Numbered from the stretch's first letter, positions 52,276-62,159 are shown. The stretch: DNA of 64,000 nt from Paludibaculum fermentans_A (GCF_051172195.1 NZ_JBPJAQ010000001.1:2046001-2110000), one strand, 5' to 3'. Numbers and translations are program-made. Notes: a model not told the origin generated them from the sequence alone.

Positions 52276-53979
52276 ATGCGTCCCATTTTGGCGCTGCTTT
52301 TTTGTGCGCTTCTCCACGGGCAGGATTTCGCTGAGATCTCCGGTCAGGTCGTCGATTCGGCCACCAGGCAGCCGCTCTCCGGGGCGCGTGTCGTGTTGGT
52401 GCGGATGGGGCCGGGGGCGAGCTACAGCATGCGGACCTTCGAGATGGAGCTCTCGCCCGAGTCGCCCGATCCCGCTGCGCCGGGCTTTGCTTTCCTCACT
52501 GGCGACCAGGGCCTGTTTCGCTGCAAGGTCACGGCCCCGGCGGAGTTCATGATTTTTGCCAGCCGACCCGGCTATGTGAAATGGGGCATGAGTTTCGAGA
52601 CCCAGCGGAGATTTTCCGTGAAGCCGGGCGAGAATCCGGAGCCGTTGCGGATTCCGCTGGAGGCGGAGGGCGCCATCACGGGGAAGGTGGTTGATGCGGA
52701 CACCGGGGCGGCGCTGCCGGGACTGTCGGTGACTGCCCTGAAGTGGCGGGTATTTAAGGGGACACGGGCGCTGATGCCGGCTGCGGAAGGCTCAACCACC
52801 ACGGCCGGGGGCCTATACGAGATCAAGGGGCTGCCGCCGGGAGAGTACCACCTGCAGATCGAGTTGCCGGTACGCAAGAAGTTCAGCCCCGGCGGGGACG
52901 CTGACGAGTTCCGCGATCATCGGGAGATCGCGTATGGCCGCTCGTACTATCCCGGAGTGGAGGCACGGGAACAGTCTAGTCCCGTTACGCTGCTGCCGGG
53001 CGCCACGCTGGCGTCCACCAACTTCAAATTGACGAAGAAGCGCCTGGCCTGCATCCGCGGGCGAATCTTTTCCCTGGAGGGGGAGGAGATCCCCGGCGAA
53101 GTTCCGGTGATGTTGGGCCGGGTGGAGTATCAGGGTGACTCCGTGAGCTATCAGTCGGTCGCCCAGACGCCACTTGCCCTGGGGTCTTCGTTCCGGCTGG
53201 ATGGCCTGCCGCCGGGCCGGTATTGGCTGCAGGCAGTGCTGGCCAAGGGATCGCCGCAGGGCCGGCGGGCTGCCTACCACTTCTTCGAACTCGACGACCG
53301 CAATGTCGACAATCTGGAGCTCGCGATGACGAAGGGTGTGGCGATGCGGGGGCAGGCGAAGCTGCACGAGTCGGTCGCGGGTACGTATCAGGAGGTGATG
53401 AAGCCGGAGTCACCGCCGCAGGTTTCGCTGGCGTATCGCGACCGGATGAGTAATGGCGATGAGCTGGCACCGGTGCGCTGGCAGCCGGACGGGTCGTTCG
53501 AGATCCAGGGTGTGATGGACGGGACGTACAAGGTCTATGCCCGGGCACTGCCGGCCGGGCTGGCGTTGGGCGAGGTGCGGTACAACGGCAGCCGCCAGCC
53601 TCGCGGGCTGATCACTTTGAATCGCGGCGCTATGGAACAGAAGCTGGAACTGGTGTTGTATCCCGCGACTGCTTCGATCCAGGTCTCCGTGATGGACGGG
53701 ACGCGTCCGGCGAAGGATGCGCAGGTGGCGCTGCTGGCCGAGGATTACGACCAGGAGGATCCGCAGCGTGATGTGAAGACCGCGCAGACGGACGCCAATG
53801 GGCTGGCCACATTCCCGAAGCTGATCGCTGGGAAGTACCGGGTGTTGGCGTTTGGGCCGGATGCGGCGTGGCGCACCACGGGGTCGCTGCGCAATCTGGT
53901 GCGGACCGCCGCCAAGGTAGTGGATGTCGGGACCGGCGCCTCGGCGGCAGCCGATGTGAAGCTGACGGCTATCGAGTAG
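52276..53979 (+). CDS. Secreted carboxypeptidase-regulatory-like domain protein
   Basis: A 567-residue exported protein (MRPILALLFCALLHGQD) with at least three transthyretin-like CarboxypepD_reg/SdrD-B-type units: ISGQVVDSATRQPLSGARVV at the N-terminus, AITGKVVDADTGAALPGLSV near residue 130 and IQVSVMDGTRPAKDAQVALL near residue 470. Such domains are beta-sandwiches used for adhesion or as spacers in surface proteins of Acidobacteria. No catalytic domain is seen. TTGACT (52250-52255) and a repeated GACTAAT lie just upstream. Confidence 0.85.
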   Translation: MRPILALLFCALLHGQDFAEISGQVVDSATRQPLSGARVVLVRMGPGASYSMRTFEMELSPESPDPAAPGFAFLTGDQGLFRCKVTAPAEFMIFASRPGYVKWGMSFETQRRFSVKPGENPEPLRIPLEAEGAITGKVVDADTGAALPGLSVTALKWRVFKGTRALMPAAEGSTTTAGGLYEIKGLPPGEYHLQIELPVRKKFSPGGDADEFRDHREIAYGRSYYPGVEAREQSSPVTLLPGATLASTNFKLTKKRLACIRGRIFSLEGEEIPGEVPVMLGRVEYQGDSVSYQSVAQTPLALGSSFRLDGLPPGRYWLQAVLAKGSPQGRRAAYHFFELDDRNVDNLELAMTKGVAMRGQAKLHESVAGTYQEVMKPESPPQVSLAYRDRMSNGDELAPVRWQPDGSFEIQGVMDGTYKVYARALPAGLALGEVRYNGSRQPRGLITLNRGAMEQKLELVLYPATASIQVSVMDGTRPAKDAQVALLAEDYDQEDPQRDVKTAQTDANGLATFPKLIAGKYRVLAFGPDAAWRTTGSLRNLVRTAAKVVDVGTGASAAADVKLTAIE

Positions 53980-53986
53980 CCCGCGG

Positions 53987-55159
53987 CTAACGCTTCACCC
54001 AGTCTTTGTCGAACGCGGCGTGCTTGATGGTCTGCAGTTCTTTCTCGCCCTTGGCGTGCGGGCCGGTGAAGCTGTAGGTCGCGTGGATCTGGCCGTCGCG
54101 GGTTTGAATCACCGAGGGGTAGGAGTAGCCGCCCGTTTCCGTGTTCTCCAGGCTCTTCTTCCAGGGCCAGGTCTTGCCCTCGTCCGGTGACATCCAGACC
54201 GAGAGGCGGTTGCGGCCCTTTTCGGTGTCGTTCAGGACCATCACCCATTCGCCAGTCTTCAATGCGATGACTTCCACGCTGGAGCCGGGGTTGGGAATCT
54301 CGGAATCGGTGACGGCGCCCCAGTTCACGCCGTCGTCCTTGGACTCGCTTACGAGCACGCGCTGCGGCGGCGGGCCGTTGTCGCGCATGTACGCTACCAC
54401 CGTGCCGTCCTTCTTCCTGACCAGGGAGGGTTGGACTCCGCCGAGGCTGACCAGGGGTTCGCTGGGACGCCATGTTTTGCCGCCGTCGTCGGTGATCGCC
54501 ACCAGCGACAGGTTGTAGGTGTCGGAGTAGAGCGGGAGGAGGACACGGCCGGAGGGCAGCTCCAGGGGATGAATGCGCGGCATCCAGCCCAGGCGGTTCA
54601 GTAGCTTGTCCGTCGATCGGACGATGGCGGTGAAGGCCTCGTTGCGGTCGCGCTGGACGGTGACGGGCTCCACCAGCTCGCGAAGCCGGGGACCCACCTT
54701 ACCGGCGAAGCCTTCGGGGATGAGGAGGATGTTGTCGGAGAGCGACCACTTGGGCATGGGCGCGCGGAAGGCGGGCTCCGAGATGCGCAATTTGAGCAGC
54801 GCGGTCTCCCAGCGATTGTCGAGGATCGCGGTCCACAGGAACCAGAGGCGCTGTTTGCTGTCGACGAACAGGATGGGGTTGGTGTCCGGGTAACCCGGTG
54901 TGTCGTCGAGCGTGAACGGAGCGTCCCACGCTTTCGCCCCCTTCTTCAGGAAGGCGGCCTGCACTTTCACGTCGTCGGCTGTGCGCTCGCCGGAGCCGAT
55001 GTACCAGCAGGTCATCAGGCGGCCGTCGGCCAGTTCGACGATAGAGGACGAATGGGCGTGGAGCTTCTGGGGCGCGAAGAGGAACTGCTGCTGAAGCGCG
55101 GGCTCCGCCGCGAACGCCGCGCCGGCCAGCAGCGTGAGGACGGTCAGTTTCGTGGTCAT
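53987..55159 (-). CDS. Secreted sialidase-like (BNR/Asp-box) protein
   Basis: A 390-residue exported protein (MTTKLTVLTLLAGAAFA) with a six-bladed sialidase-type propeller. Asp boxes are ITDDGGKTWRPSE and MSPDEGKTWPWKK; other blades have SLVRKKDGTVVAYMRDNG and PSVIQTRDGQIHATYSF. The strong match is to the exo-alpha-sialidase-like BNR family often found in polysaccharide-use loci; activity on sialic acid is not shown. It is last in a four-gene operon, starting three bases after the upstream stop. Confidence 0.88.
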   Translation of the reverse strand: MTTKLTVLTLLAGAAFAAEPALQQQFLFAPQKLHAHSSSIVELADGRLMTCWYIGSGERTADDVKVQAAFLKKGAKAWDAPFTLDDTPGYPDTNPILFVDSKQRLWFLWTAILDNRWETALLKLRISEPAFRAPMPKWSLSDNILLIPEGFAGKVGPRLRELVEPVTVQRDRNEAFTAIVRSTDKLLNRLGWMPRIHPLELPSGRVLLPLYSDTYNLSLVAITDDGGKTWRPSEPLVSLGGVQPSLVRKKDGTVVAYMRDNGPPPQRVLVSESKDDGVNWGAVTDSEIPNPGSSVEVIALKTGEWVMVLNDTEKGRNRLSVWMSPDEGKTWPWKKSLENTETGGYSYPSVIQTRDGQIHATYSFTGPHAKGEKELQTIKHAAFDKDWVKR

Positions 55160-55162
55160 CGA

Positions 55163-57226
55163 TTACTCCCGGATGAAGCCGTGATAGAGGCCCATGTAGT
55201 AGGGCAGCAGGTAGACGCCGCCGTCGCCCAGGCTGCGGCCGTTGCCGCCCTGGTCGAGGGTCCACGGGTCGTGGTTCCAGTGGCCGACATAGCGTTCGTC
55301 GATGGGCAGGACTTTGCCGTTGACGCGGTAGCCGGTGGCGCGTTTGCCTTCGTCGCGAACCGGCTCCACCAGGGGAATGATGTCCTTGCGGTGGCTGTTG
55401 GAGACGCGCCAGTCGACGCGGTCGAGCGGGAGCCGCTTGAGCGTGTCGATGCTCTCGGCCTGCCAGGCGCCCTCGGGTGAGAGGTCTCGCACACCGTAAG
55501 CGTCGGTGTACTTCTGGCCCGCGGCGACGGCCGCATAGAGGAAGTTGAAGACGGGGTTGAGCTCGGGCACTTCGTTCTCCCAGTGGTTGCGGAACGACAG
55601 CAGCAGCTTCTGGCGCAGGTCGGGATCGGTCTCATATTTCAGCAGGCTGTAGAAGTTCATGAAGATCATCTCGTCGTCGCTCTGGTTGCCGGCGCCCATG
55701 CCCAGGTGCGTTTTCGTGATGAGGACGTTCATGTCGTAGGCGTGCTTCCCGATGAGGTAGCGCGACGCCTTCTCATACTTCGCGTCGCCAGTGATGTGCG
55801 AGGCGACCTTGAGATAGGCGAGGATGCTCAGCGAGTTCATGCCGCGCTCCTGCCACCAGTCGCGGTTGTTGTTGATCTCCTCGGGATTGAAGATGGACCA
55901 GCGGGTGGGTTTGCCGTCGTGGTCGACGAGCTGGAAATTGTGCTCCACCAGATGATCTGTCAGCGCGGCGACATGATCGCGGACGCGCTGTTTCTCGGCA
56001 TCGGTTTTGGCCACCAGGTCGTAGTAGAGGGCGTAGAAGAAGTAGTGGCCATCCAGCTCATCGGAGCTGGTGTCGGTTTTCCAGTACCACTGGCCGTCGG
56101 CGCTTTTGGGCCAGCGCGGCGTGATCACTTTCCAGCGCTTGTCGCGGGTCTGCTGGTTGCGCAGGTCGTGTTCAGGGGAGTCGTGCAGGTTCGGGTCGGG
56201 GCCGCTGACGGGCAGGATGGATCGCGCGACGAAGCCCTTGGGGGCCGGGTGGTCGCCACCCTGGGTGACGGTGCCCAGGAAGCGCAGGGCCTCGAAAGCG
56301 GCCTTGGCGCGGCGGGCGGCGTCGGGACTGCCCGTGGCTCCAAAGGCGAAGCACTCGCCGGAGCCGTACATGGAGGTCCACAGGCCGTCGTTGTCGCTGT
56401 CGGTCTGGGTCCATTCGCTGAGGTCTCCGGGCTGTTTCAATACGACGGGGTGGACATAGCCGTAGGGCGTGCGGCGGTGGCGTTTGTCGATCGCGGCTTC
56501 GAAGAGGCGGGCCTTCCCGGCGAGGGTCATGGGCTTGCGCTCGATGACGGCGAGACCCTGGGCGGTGGCGATCCAGGCGTCTCCGTTGGCGTTGACGGCG
56601 ATCGCGCGCACGTCGTCGTTGGGCAGCCAGCGCAGGCCCTGGCGGTACTCCCAGACCTGGCCGTCGAAGCGGATGGCGCCCTTGTGGGTGCCGAACCAGA
56701 CCACGCCATTCTCACCGGCGGCGACGGTGGTGAAGTCGTCGTAGGGCAGGCCTTCGCGGCCGGTGTAGAGGGTCCACGTGGTGCCATCGAGGACTCCGGC
56801 GCCTTGCGGGCTGGCGAACCACAGGCGGTCTTTGGAATCGAAGGCGACTCCGCGGACATCGACGGGCGCCCAGCTTTGGGTGGCGGTTTTGGGGAAGACT
56901 CGTTGCCAGGGGCCGGCTCCGGTTTTCAGGTAGAGGCCGTCGGCGCGCGCTTCGGCGACGCGTCCATCTTTGGCTCGGGCGTTCTTTGCGGAGGCGGGCG
57001 CCTTCTCCTGGGAGGCAGCCCATTTGCCGTTACTTAGGATCACCGCGCCACTGCTGGTGAAGGCCGTGACGGCTCCGGCGGCATCGACGCGCACCGAGAG
57101 GACGTCATCGGCGGGCAGGCCTTGCGCCTTGCCGTAAAAGGTCCGGGTCTCGGCTGCAAACTGGCCGACGGTCAACGGCTGGGCCGCCGCGCTGAGCGCG
57201 AGGATGCACAGGAACACTAATCTCAT
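55163..57226 (-). CDS. Secreted propeller plus alpha-toroid protein (paralogue B)
   Basis: A 687-residue exported protein (MRLVFLCILALSAAAQP). Residues 20-230 are two-component-regulator-type propeller blades (DVRGVAFDSKDRLWFASPQG, DDVRAIAVNANGDAWIATAQ). Residues 240-687 form a helical domain with SDNDGLWTSMYGSGECFAFG, WKTDTSSDELDGHYFFYALY and KVASHITGDAKYEK, as in alpha/alpha-toroid glycosidases or epimerases. It is clearly paralogous to the gene at 60447, with which it brackets the GH2 gene. No sensor kinase domain is present. I start at ATG 57226 (AAGGGAT); GTG 57244 overlaps the upstream stop. Confidence 0.85.
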   Translation of the reverse strand: MRLVFLCILALSAAAQPLTVGQFAAETRTFYGKAQGLPADDVLSVRVDAAGAVTAFTSSGAVILSNGKWAASQEKAPASAKNARAKDGRVAEARADGLYLKTGAGPWQRVFPKTATQSWAPVDVRGVAFDSKDRLWFASPQGAGVLDGTTWTLYTGREGLPYDDFTTVAAGENGVVWFGTHKGAIRFDGQVWEYRQGLRWLPNDDVRAIAVNANGDAWIATAQGLAVIERKPMTLAGKARLFEAAIDKRHRRTPYGYVHPVVLKQPGDLSEWTQTDSDNDGLWTSMYGSGECFAFGATGSPDAARRAKAAFEALRFLGTVTQGGDHPAPKGFVARSILPVSGPDPNLHDSPEHDLRNQQTRDKRWKVITPRWPKSADGQWYWKTDTSSDELDGHYFFYALYYDLVAKTDAEKQRVRDHVAALTDHLVEHNFQLVDHDGKPTRWSIFNPEEINNNRDWWQERGMNSLSILAYLKVASHITGDAKYEKASRYLIGKHAYDMNVLITKTHLGMGAGNQSDDEMIFMNFYSLLKYETDPDLRQKLLLSFRNHWENEVPELNPVFNFLYAAVAAGQKYTDAYGVRDLSPEGAWQAESIDTLKRLPLDRVDWRVSNSHRKDIIPLVEPVRDEGKRATGYRVNGKVLPIDERYVGHWNHDPWTLDQGGNGRSLGDGGVYLLPYYMGLYHGFIRE

Positions 57227-57240
57227 TCCATCCCTTTCGT

Positions 57241-60200
57241 TCACGGCGCTACCGCGAACTCAAACACGTTTTCGGAGATGACCTTACCGGCGGAATCGAC
57301 AATCTCCGCCTTCAATTCGTAGGGGCCGGGTTGATTGGGCGCAGCGAACTCCGCCGCACCCAGGCGGACCACCGAGTCGGCGGCCAGGGACACGGGATAC
57401 TCGCCCGTCTTCCCTTCAAAACGCCAGCGGAGCTTCGCGCCGGGCACGGCGGTCCAGCGGTCGTTCACGGCCCACAGGCCGCAGCGCACCGTCTCGCCGG
57501 GCTTCCATTGGTCGCGATCGTATTCGAACAGGGCGGCGACGGGCTCGAAGCTGCGGCGTACCGTGTCATAAACCTTGGTGGGGACGCGGTTGAAGTCGAT
57601 GGCGGCCATGGTGACGGAGGGCCAGATGTCGATGGCGTGGAAGTGGAGGACGCCACCGGCGCCTTGGTTCTTGCGGCGGCGCATGCGCTCCAGCGCGATC
57701 TGGAAGAGACGGGCGACATACGCCTGCGTCTGGGGGATGTACTCTTTCAGCGAGAGGGCTCCGGGATCGCCCCAGGCTTTCATGGCCTGCGGAATCTGCA
57801 GGCGGCGCCAGATCCACTCGTCTGCGTGATCCCTGATGGGCCACTGGTTGGGCATGAACTGGATGAGCGTCTCGTAGTTCGGCAGGCTGGTGGCTCCGAG
57901 CTCGGAGACGAACTGTTCCTGCATCTGCGTGTACTCCCAGAGCGTGCCGTTGTACCAGCCGTGATAGACATGCGAGTCGCCGAAGCGGCCGGTGGAGCGG
58001 ATGACGGCGCGGCGCTGGGGATCGAGCGTCGAGGGCCGCGGATAGAGGTGCTTGGTGATTTCGCGGTAGTTCTCGAAATCCTCTTCGTCGCTGGTGGCCC
58101 ACAACGCGATGCTGGGATGGTTGCGTGCGTAGCGGACGTGGTTGTCGTAGAGCATGGCGGCCCGCTGGGCAAAGCCGCGGTCGTGCGGATACCAAGCTTC
58201 CAGGAAGTCCTGCCAGATGAGCAGGCCCGATTCGTCCGCCAGGTCGTAGAATTCGCGATTGCTGAAGTGGCAGTGCAGCCGGATCATGTTGATGTTCATG
58301 CCGGCCATCAGCTTCACATCGCGCTCGTACTTCGCACGGTCCATCTCGGACATGTACAGGTGGTAGTAGTAATTCGTGCCGCGGATGAACATCCGCTTGC
58401 CGTTGAGGTAGAAGTCCCAACCGATCTTCTCGATCTCGCGGATGCCCACCGCCAGGCTCTGTCCATCCACAGCGCGGCCGCTGGCGTCGAGCAGGCGGAT
58501 GTCGAGCGTGTAGAGATTCGGCTTGCCGTGATCGCGGGTCCACCAGAGCTGCGGCTGGGCGACGGGGATCGTCAGTGTCTGCGCGGTGCGCGCTTCTGCC
58601 TTCACCTGGATGCGCTGGGAGCCGGTGAAATTGCGCGGCGACAAGGTCAGTTCCCAGGTGTAGCCGCGATCGACGGCCGCGGCTTCCAACTGGACGCTCA
58701 CCTCGGCCGCCGCGCCCTTCAACCGCGTATCCACGGCGACATCGCGGATCTGCGTCTCGGTAGAGGCCGCCAGGCGGACGCTGCGCGTGATGCCCAGAGC
58801 CGTGATGTCGTCGGGCTTCTGGTCGACGGCTCCGTAGGCGCCCTTGATGGTGTAGGGCCGGTGTTTCCAGTAGTAGTCGACTGGCGTCCAGACGCGGACG
58901 AGGAGCTCGTTCTGCCCGGGGCGCGCTTGCTCCGTCACATCGAACTCATAAGGATCGATGTAGCCTTCGTGACGGCCCACGTAGACGCCGTTCAAGTAGG
59001 TGTCGGCGTAGTAGTCGGTGGCCTCGAACTGAAGCCGCAGCCGCTTACCCTGGAAACGCTCGGGTACGGTGAAGGTGCGTTTGTACCACCACTCCTTGTA
59101 GCTGACCCATTCGGCGTCGCGGCTGTAGATCTTCGACGGGTCGAGCCACTGGACGTGGACGGAACCGGGCACCTGCACGGTCTTCCAGCCGGAAGTGGGT
59201 GGACCCTCGCCTTTCTCGACGAACGCCAGGGACCAGGAGCCGTCCAGCGGGAGAGCATCCTGCTGGAACGCTGTGGCCGGGCCGGTTCCGACGGTTGCGA
59301 CGGCCATGCGTTCGGCCGGCTGCTGGATGGCGACGGCGGAGGCGGTGACCGCGCTCACCTGTACCAGCAGGGGCTGGCGCAGCATGCGGTTCTCCTGGCG
59401 GGCCGCGACCGCGGTCATGGAGCCTTGCCACTCAGGGAAGGTCACGGCAATCTCCGTAGCTCCTTCGGGCTTGCGGGCCTCGAAGCGGCGGGTACCGGCT
59501 CCGGTCCAGCGGAGAGCGGAGTCGAGGGCGACGATGCCCAGCGCTCCATAATTCTCGGCGCCCTGGTAGTAGACCATGTGACCGCCGGGCAGGGTGGGCC
59601 AGTTGCGCGGACCGACATCGCGCGGCAGGGGCTCCTCCTCACCGGGTCCGCCAGGGAATTCGTACTCAGAGCCGTCCTTGCAGCGGTCGAACGGAACGTA
59701 CGGCGTGGCCGAGATCGCGGCGAACCGGAAGCCGCGCGAGGCCTTCCAGCGGAACCAGGCATTGCCGGAGGTCCAGGTGAGTTCCCAGGTTTCATTGCCC
59801 CGCGTCAGCTTCAGGCGGCCGCGCAGGGGACCGGCTTCCAGGAGCTCCACGGAGGTGAAACTGCCCTGGCCGCCCAGCGTGGTCCAGCCGGTGTTCTGGC
59901 CGCTGACTCCGGTGACGGGCGCGGGGGAGAAGCGCTCGGCTTCGGGGGTGGTTTCGTGGACATCGCCTTTCAGGGCTTCGCCGCCCTCCGGTGTCGTCTC
60001 GACAAGGTTCAGGGACTTCTGCGGACCGGTGCGGAGAGAGTAGGCCTCCACGATCGCCGCAGCTTTCAGGTCGATGACGGCGCGGAAGAACGTGTTGCCG
60101 AACTCGACGCGGTTCAGGCCCAGGCGCCGCAGCAGGATGGGATTGACGAAGGGCGCCGCCGCCTTCGCGTCGCAGCACGACACGCTGTAGACCGGCAATT

Positions 60201-60441
60201 CACCGGGGATCAGCGAAGCTGGGAACAGCAGTTGCCCCGCGCTCACCTGCCAGGGCAGTTCCCTGCCGTCGGCGTTGGTGACGGTGAAGCCCGCGGACTG
60301 TCCGCCCAGTTTGGCCAGAGGGACGGCCACCGCTTCATTGGTCCGGCGGTAGAGCCCTGTGGGCTCCTCCACGCGGACCGTCCACACCTGCGCGGCCTGC
60401 ACCAAGCCGGCCAGCAGCAGTAAGAGACTACCCAACCGCAT
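57241..60441 (-). CDS. Secreted glycoside hydrolase family 2 enzyme
   Basis: A 1066-residue exported enzyme (MRLGSLLLLLAGLVQA). Residues 20-390 are an N-terminal beta-rich region not usual in GH2. Residues 395-560 are the jelly-roll sugar-binding domain (LPLDGSWSLAFVEKGEG, FEATDYYADTYLNGVYVG), then the Ig-like domain, and the TIM barrel from about 680 (KRMFIRGTNYYYHLYMSEMD). The acid/base Glu lies in ALWATSDEEDF (about E786), where the usual Asn-Glu pair reads Asp-Glu; the nucleophile is in VSELGATSL (about E847). Substrate could be a beta-mannoside, galactoside or glucuronide. Confidence 0.92.
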   Translation of the reverse strand: MRLGSLLLLLAGLVQAAQVWTVRVEEPTGLYRRTNEAVAVPLAKLGGQSAGFTVTNADGRELPWQVSAGQLLFPASLIPGELPVYSVSCCDAKAAAPFVNPILLRRLGLNRVEFGNTFFRAVIDLKAAAIVEAYSLRTGPQKSLNLVETTPEGGEALKGDVHETTPEAERFSPAPVTGVSGQNTGWTTLGGQGSFTSVELLEAGPLRGRLKLTRGNETWELTWTSGNAWFRWKASRGFRFAAISATPYVPFDRCKDGSEYEFPGGPGEEEPLPRDVGPRNWPTLPGGHMVYYQGAENYGALGIVALDSALRWTGAGTRRFEARKPEGATEIAVTFPEWQGSMTAVAARQENRMLRQPLLVQVSAVTASAVAIQQPAERMAVATVGTGPATAFQQDALPLDGSWSLAFVEKGEGPPTSGWKTVQVPGSVHVQWLDPSKIYSRDAEWVSYKEWWYKRTFTVPERFQGKRLRLQFEATDYYADTYLNGVYVGRHEGYIDPYEFDVTEQARPGQNELLVRVWTPVDYYWKHRPYTIKGAYGAVDQKPDDITALGITRSVRLAASTETQIRDVAVDTRLKGAAAEVSVQLEAAAVDRGYTWELTLSPRNFTGSQRIQVKAEARTAQTLTIPVAQPQLWWTRDHGKPNLYTLDIRLLDASGRAVDGQSLAVGIREIEKIGWDFYLNGKRMFIRGTNYYYHLYMSEMDRAKYERDVKLMAGMNINMIRLHCHFSNREFYDLADESGLLIWQDFLEAWYPHDRGFAQRAAMLYDNHVRYARNHPSIALWATSDEEDFENYREITKHLYPRPSTLDPQRRAVIRSTGRFGDSHVYHGWYNGTLWEYTQMQEQFVSELGATSLPNYETLIQFMPNQWPIRDHADEWIWRRLQIPQAMKAWGDPGALSLKEYIPQTQAYVARLFQIALERMRRRKNQGAGGVLHFHAIDIWPSVTMAAIDFNRVPTKVYDTVRRSFEPVAALFEYDRDQWKPGETVRCGLWAVNDRWTAVPGAKLRWRFEGKTGEYPVSLAADSVVRLGAAEFAAPNQPGPYELKAEIVDSAGKVISENVFEFAVAP

Positions 60442-60446
60442 TGCGT

Positions 60447-62033
60447 TTACTCCCCGGCGAACAGCTTCTGATAGCGCCCAAACCAGTAAGGCAGCAGGAA
60501 CGCGGCGCCATCGTCCTCGCCGCGGCCCTCGCCATTCGAATCAATGATGAACGGATTCGCGTTCCACTTCATCACAGGACGCTCGTCAGGCGGCAGCAGG
60601 GTGGCGGCTTCGGGCTTCTGGAAACGGTCTTTCGTGCCACTCATGACGACGTCGGCGCGGTGCGAGTTCTTCACCGTCCAGGTGATCAGGTCGATGGGCT
60701 GGCGGTAAAGGGTGCGCACGGCGCCGTGCAGATCCACAGTTCCTTGCGGCCGGCCCATGAGGTAGATGAGGGTCCACAGCGGATTGTCCTCGCGCTGGAT
60801 ATTGGCCCACCACTGGTCGAGCGCCGGCCGGTAGTATTTGTCCAGCAGGGCGGGGTCCTTCTCATAGAGAAACAGGCAGTAGAAAGGCAGCATCGCGAGC
60901 TCCTCGTCGGAGTAGTTGATCTCCTCGTGAAGCTCCCGGTAGCGGGCCGTCTGTTCGGCGTACTTCAGGTCGATGGCCGCCTTGCGGTACTCGCGCTCGT
61001 ACTTCCCGTCGCCGGTGATGTGGGCGGCGGTCTTGAGGAAGCTCAGCAGTTCCAGGCTGTTCAGGGCCGAGTCGCCTGGCGCTTCGTCGAAGTACTGGCG
61101 GGACCACTTGCCCCAGCGCGTCGGCTTGCCGTCGAGGTCGATGAGGTAGTAGCCGTTGGCCAGGATGTGATCCATGATGCGGCGCGTGGTGGCGGCTATG
61201 CGCTGTTTCAGGGCGGGATCCGGCAGCAGATCGTAGGCGATGGCGTAGGCGTACATGTGGCCTACGATTTCGTCGGAGCTGGTGTCGCCCTTCCAGTAGT
61301 ACTTGCCATCGTCCGTCCAGTGCCATTCGCCGTCGGTGGGCATGGGCTCGCCCTTCTCGATGCACGAGCGGGCCGGGAAGCCGCGCGAACCCGCCACCTG
61401 TTCCAGGAACAGCATGGCTTCGATTGCCTTCTTCGCGCGAGCCTGGGCTTCGGCCGAACCGGTGACCGCAAAGCGATAGCACTCGGCTGCGGCGTAGATA
61501 CCGGTCCACAGGCCATCGTTGTCGTCATCGCGGGTGCGGCTGCTCTTGAGGTCGCCGGGCACGGTCAGGCGCGACGGGGAGACCATGCCGTGGCGGTCGT
61601 GGCGCAGGCGGACGCGCTCTTCAAACAGTGCGGCCTTCTGGAGCAGGGTCATTCGGCGGAGTTCGATGTGAGCGAGGCCGGTCGGGGTCCGCACCCACAC
61701 GCCGCCCTGTGTGTCGGCGACGACGCGCTCGATCTCGTTGGAGGGCAGGTAGCGCTGGCCGGCAAAGTACTGATAGCGGTCGCGCGGGCGGGCGGCGGCG
61801 TCCCAGCGAATGAGGCCTTGCGCAGTGCCGTACCAGACGGCTCCGTCGCTGGCGGTCGCGAGATCGGTCACACCGTCCAGAGGCGCCTTCAGGGCTGGAG
61901 TCTTCAGGGCTGCGGGCGCTTCCGGGGCTCCGGCCGGATAGAAGGTCCGGAACTTCTGGGCGGTGGGCGTCAGCCGCACCGGTTCGGCGCTCCACAGCAC
62001 GGCTGTGCTCAAAACAATCAACAGAAACCGCAT
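60447..62033 (-). CDS. Secreted propeller plus alpha-toroid protein (paralogue A)
   Basis: A 528-residue exported protein (MRFLLIVLSTAVLWSAEP), first gene of the operon. After a short propeller part (DLATASDGAVWYGTAQGLIR, IERVVADTQGGVWVRTPTGL) comes the same helical domain as in the gene at 55163: DDDNDGLWTGIYAAAECYRF, WKGDTSSDEIVGHMYAYAIA and TAAHITGDGKYEREYR. GGGAGG lies four bases before ATG 62033. Five bases separate its stop from the GH2 start. It is likely a glycan-binding or glycan-cleaving partner of the GH2 enzyme. Confidence 0.85.
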   Translation of the reverse strand: MRFLLIVLSTAVLWSAEPVRLTPTAQKFRTFYPAGAPEAPAALKTPALKAPLDGVTDLATASDGAVWYGTAQGLIRWDAAARPRDRYQYFAGQRYLPSNEIERVVADTQGGVWVRTPTGLAHIELRRMTLLQKAALFEERVRLRHDRHGMVSPSRLTVPGDLKSSRTRDDDNDGLWTGIYAAAECYRFAVTGSAEAQARAKKAIEAMLFLEQVAGSRGFPARSCIEKGEPMPTDGEWHWTDDGKYYWKGDTSSDEIVGHMYAYAIAYDLLPDPALKQRIAATTRRIMDHILANGYYLIDLDGKPTRWGKWSRQYFDEAPGDSALNSLELLSFLKTAAHITGDGKYEREYRKAAIDLKYAEQTARYRELHEEINYSDEELAMLPFYCLFLYEKDPALLDKYYRPALDQWWANIQREDNPLWTLIYLMGRPQGTVDLHGAVRTLYRQPIDLITWTVKNSHRADVVMSGTKDRFQKPEAATLLPPDERPVMKWNANPFIIDSNGEGRGEDDGAAFLLPYWFGRYQKLFAGE

Positions 62034-62159
62034 GCAACCTCCCGAACGGGGACGAAACTGGTGGACAAATCCCAGGCTGGAGCGACACTCAAGATGAGGT
62101 GGACCCGCACCTCTGCTGTAACCGGATTTTTCTGTCCGGAAAGGCTGCGGCACCCATTG

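Noticed and set aside
57331..60423. About 1030 codons open on the plus strand opposite the GH2 gene
   Set aside because: It is the antisense of a well-supported enzyme; GC-rich third positions keep the opposite frame open. The translation lacks any domain pattern and is rich in Gly/Val/Asp, as such shadows are.
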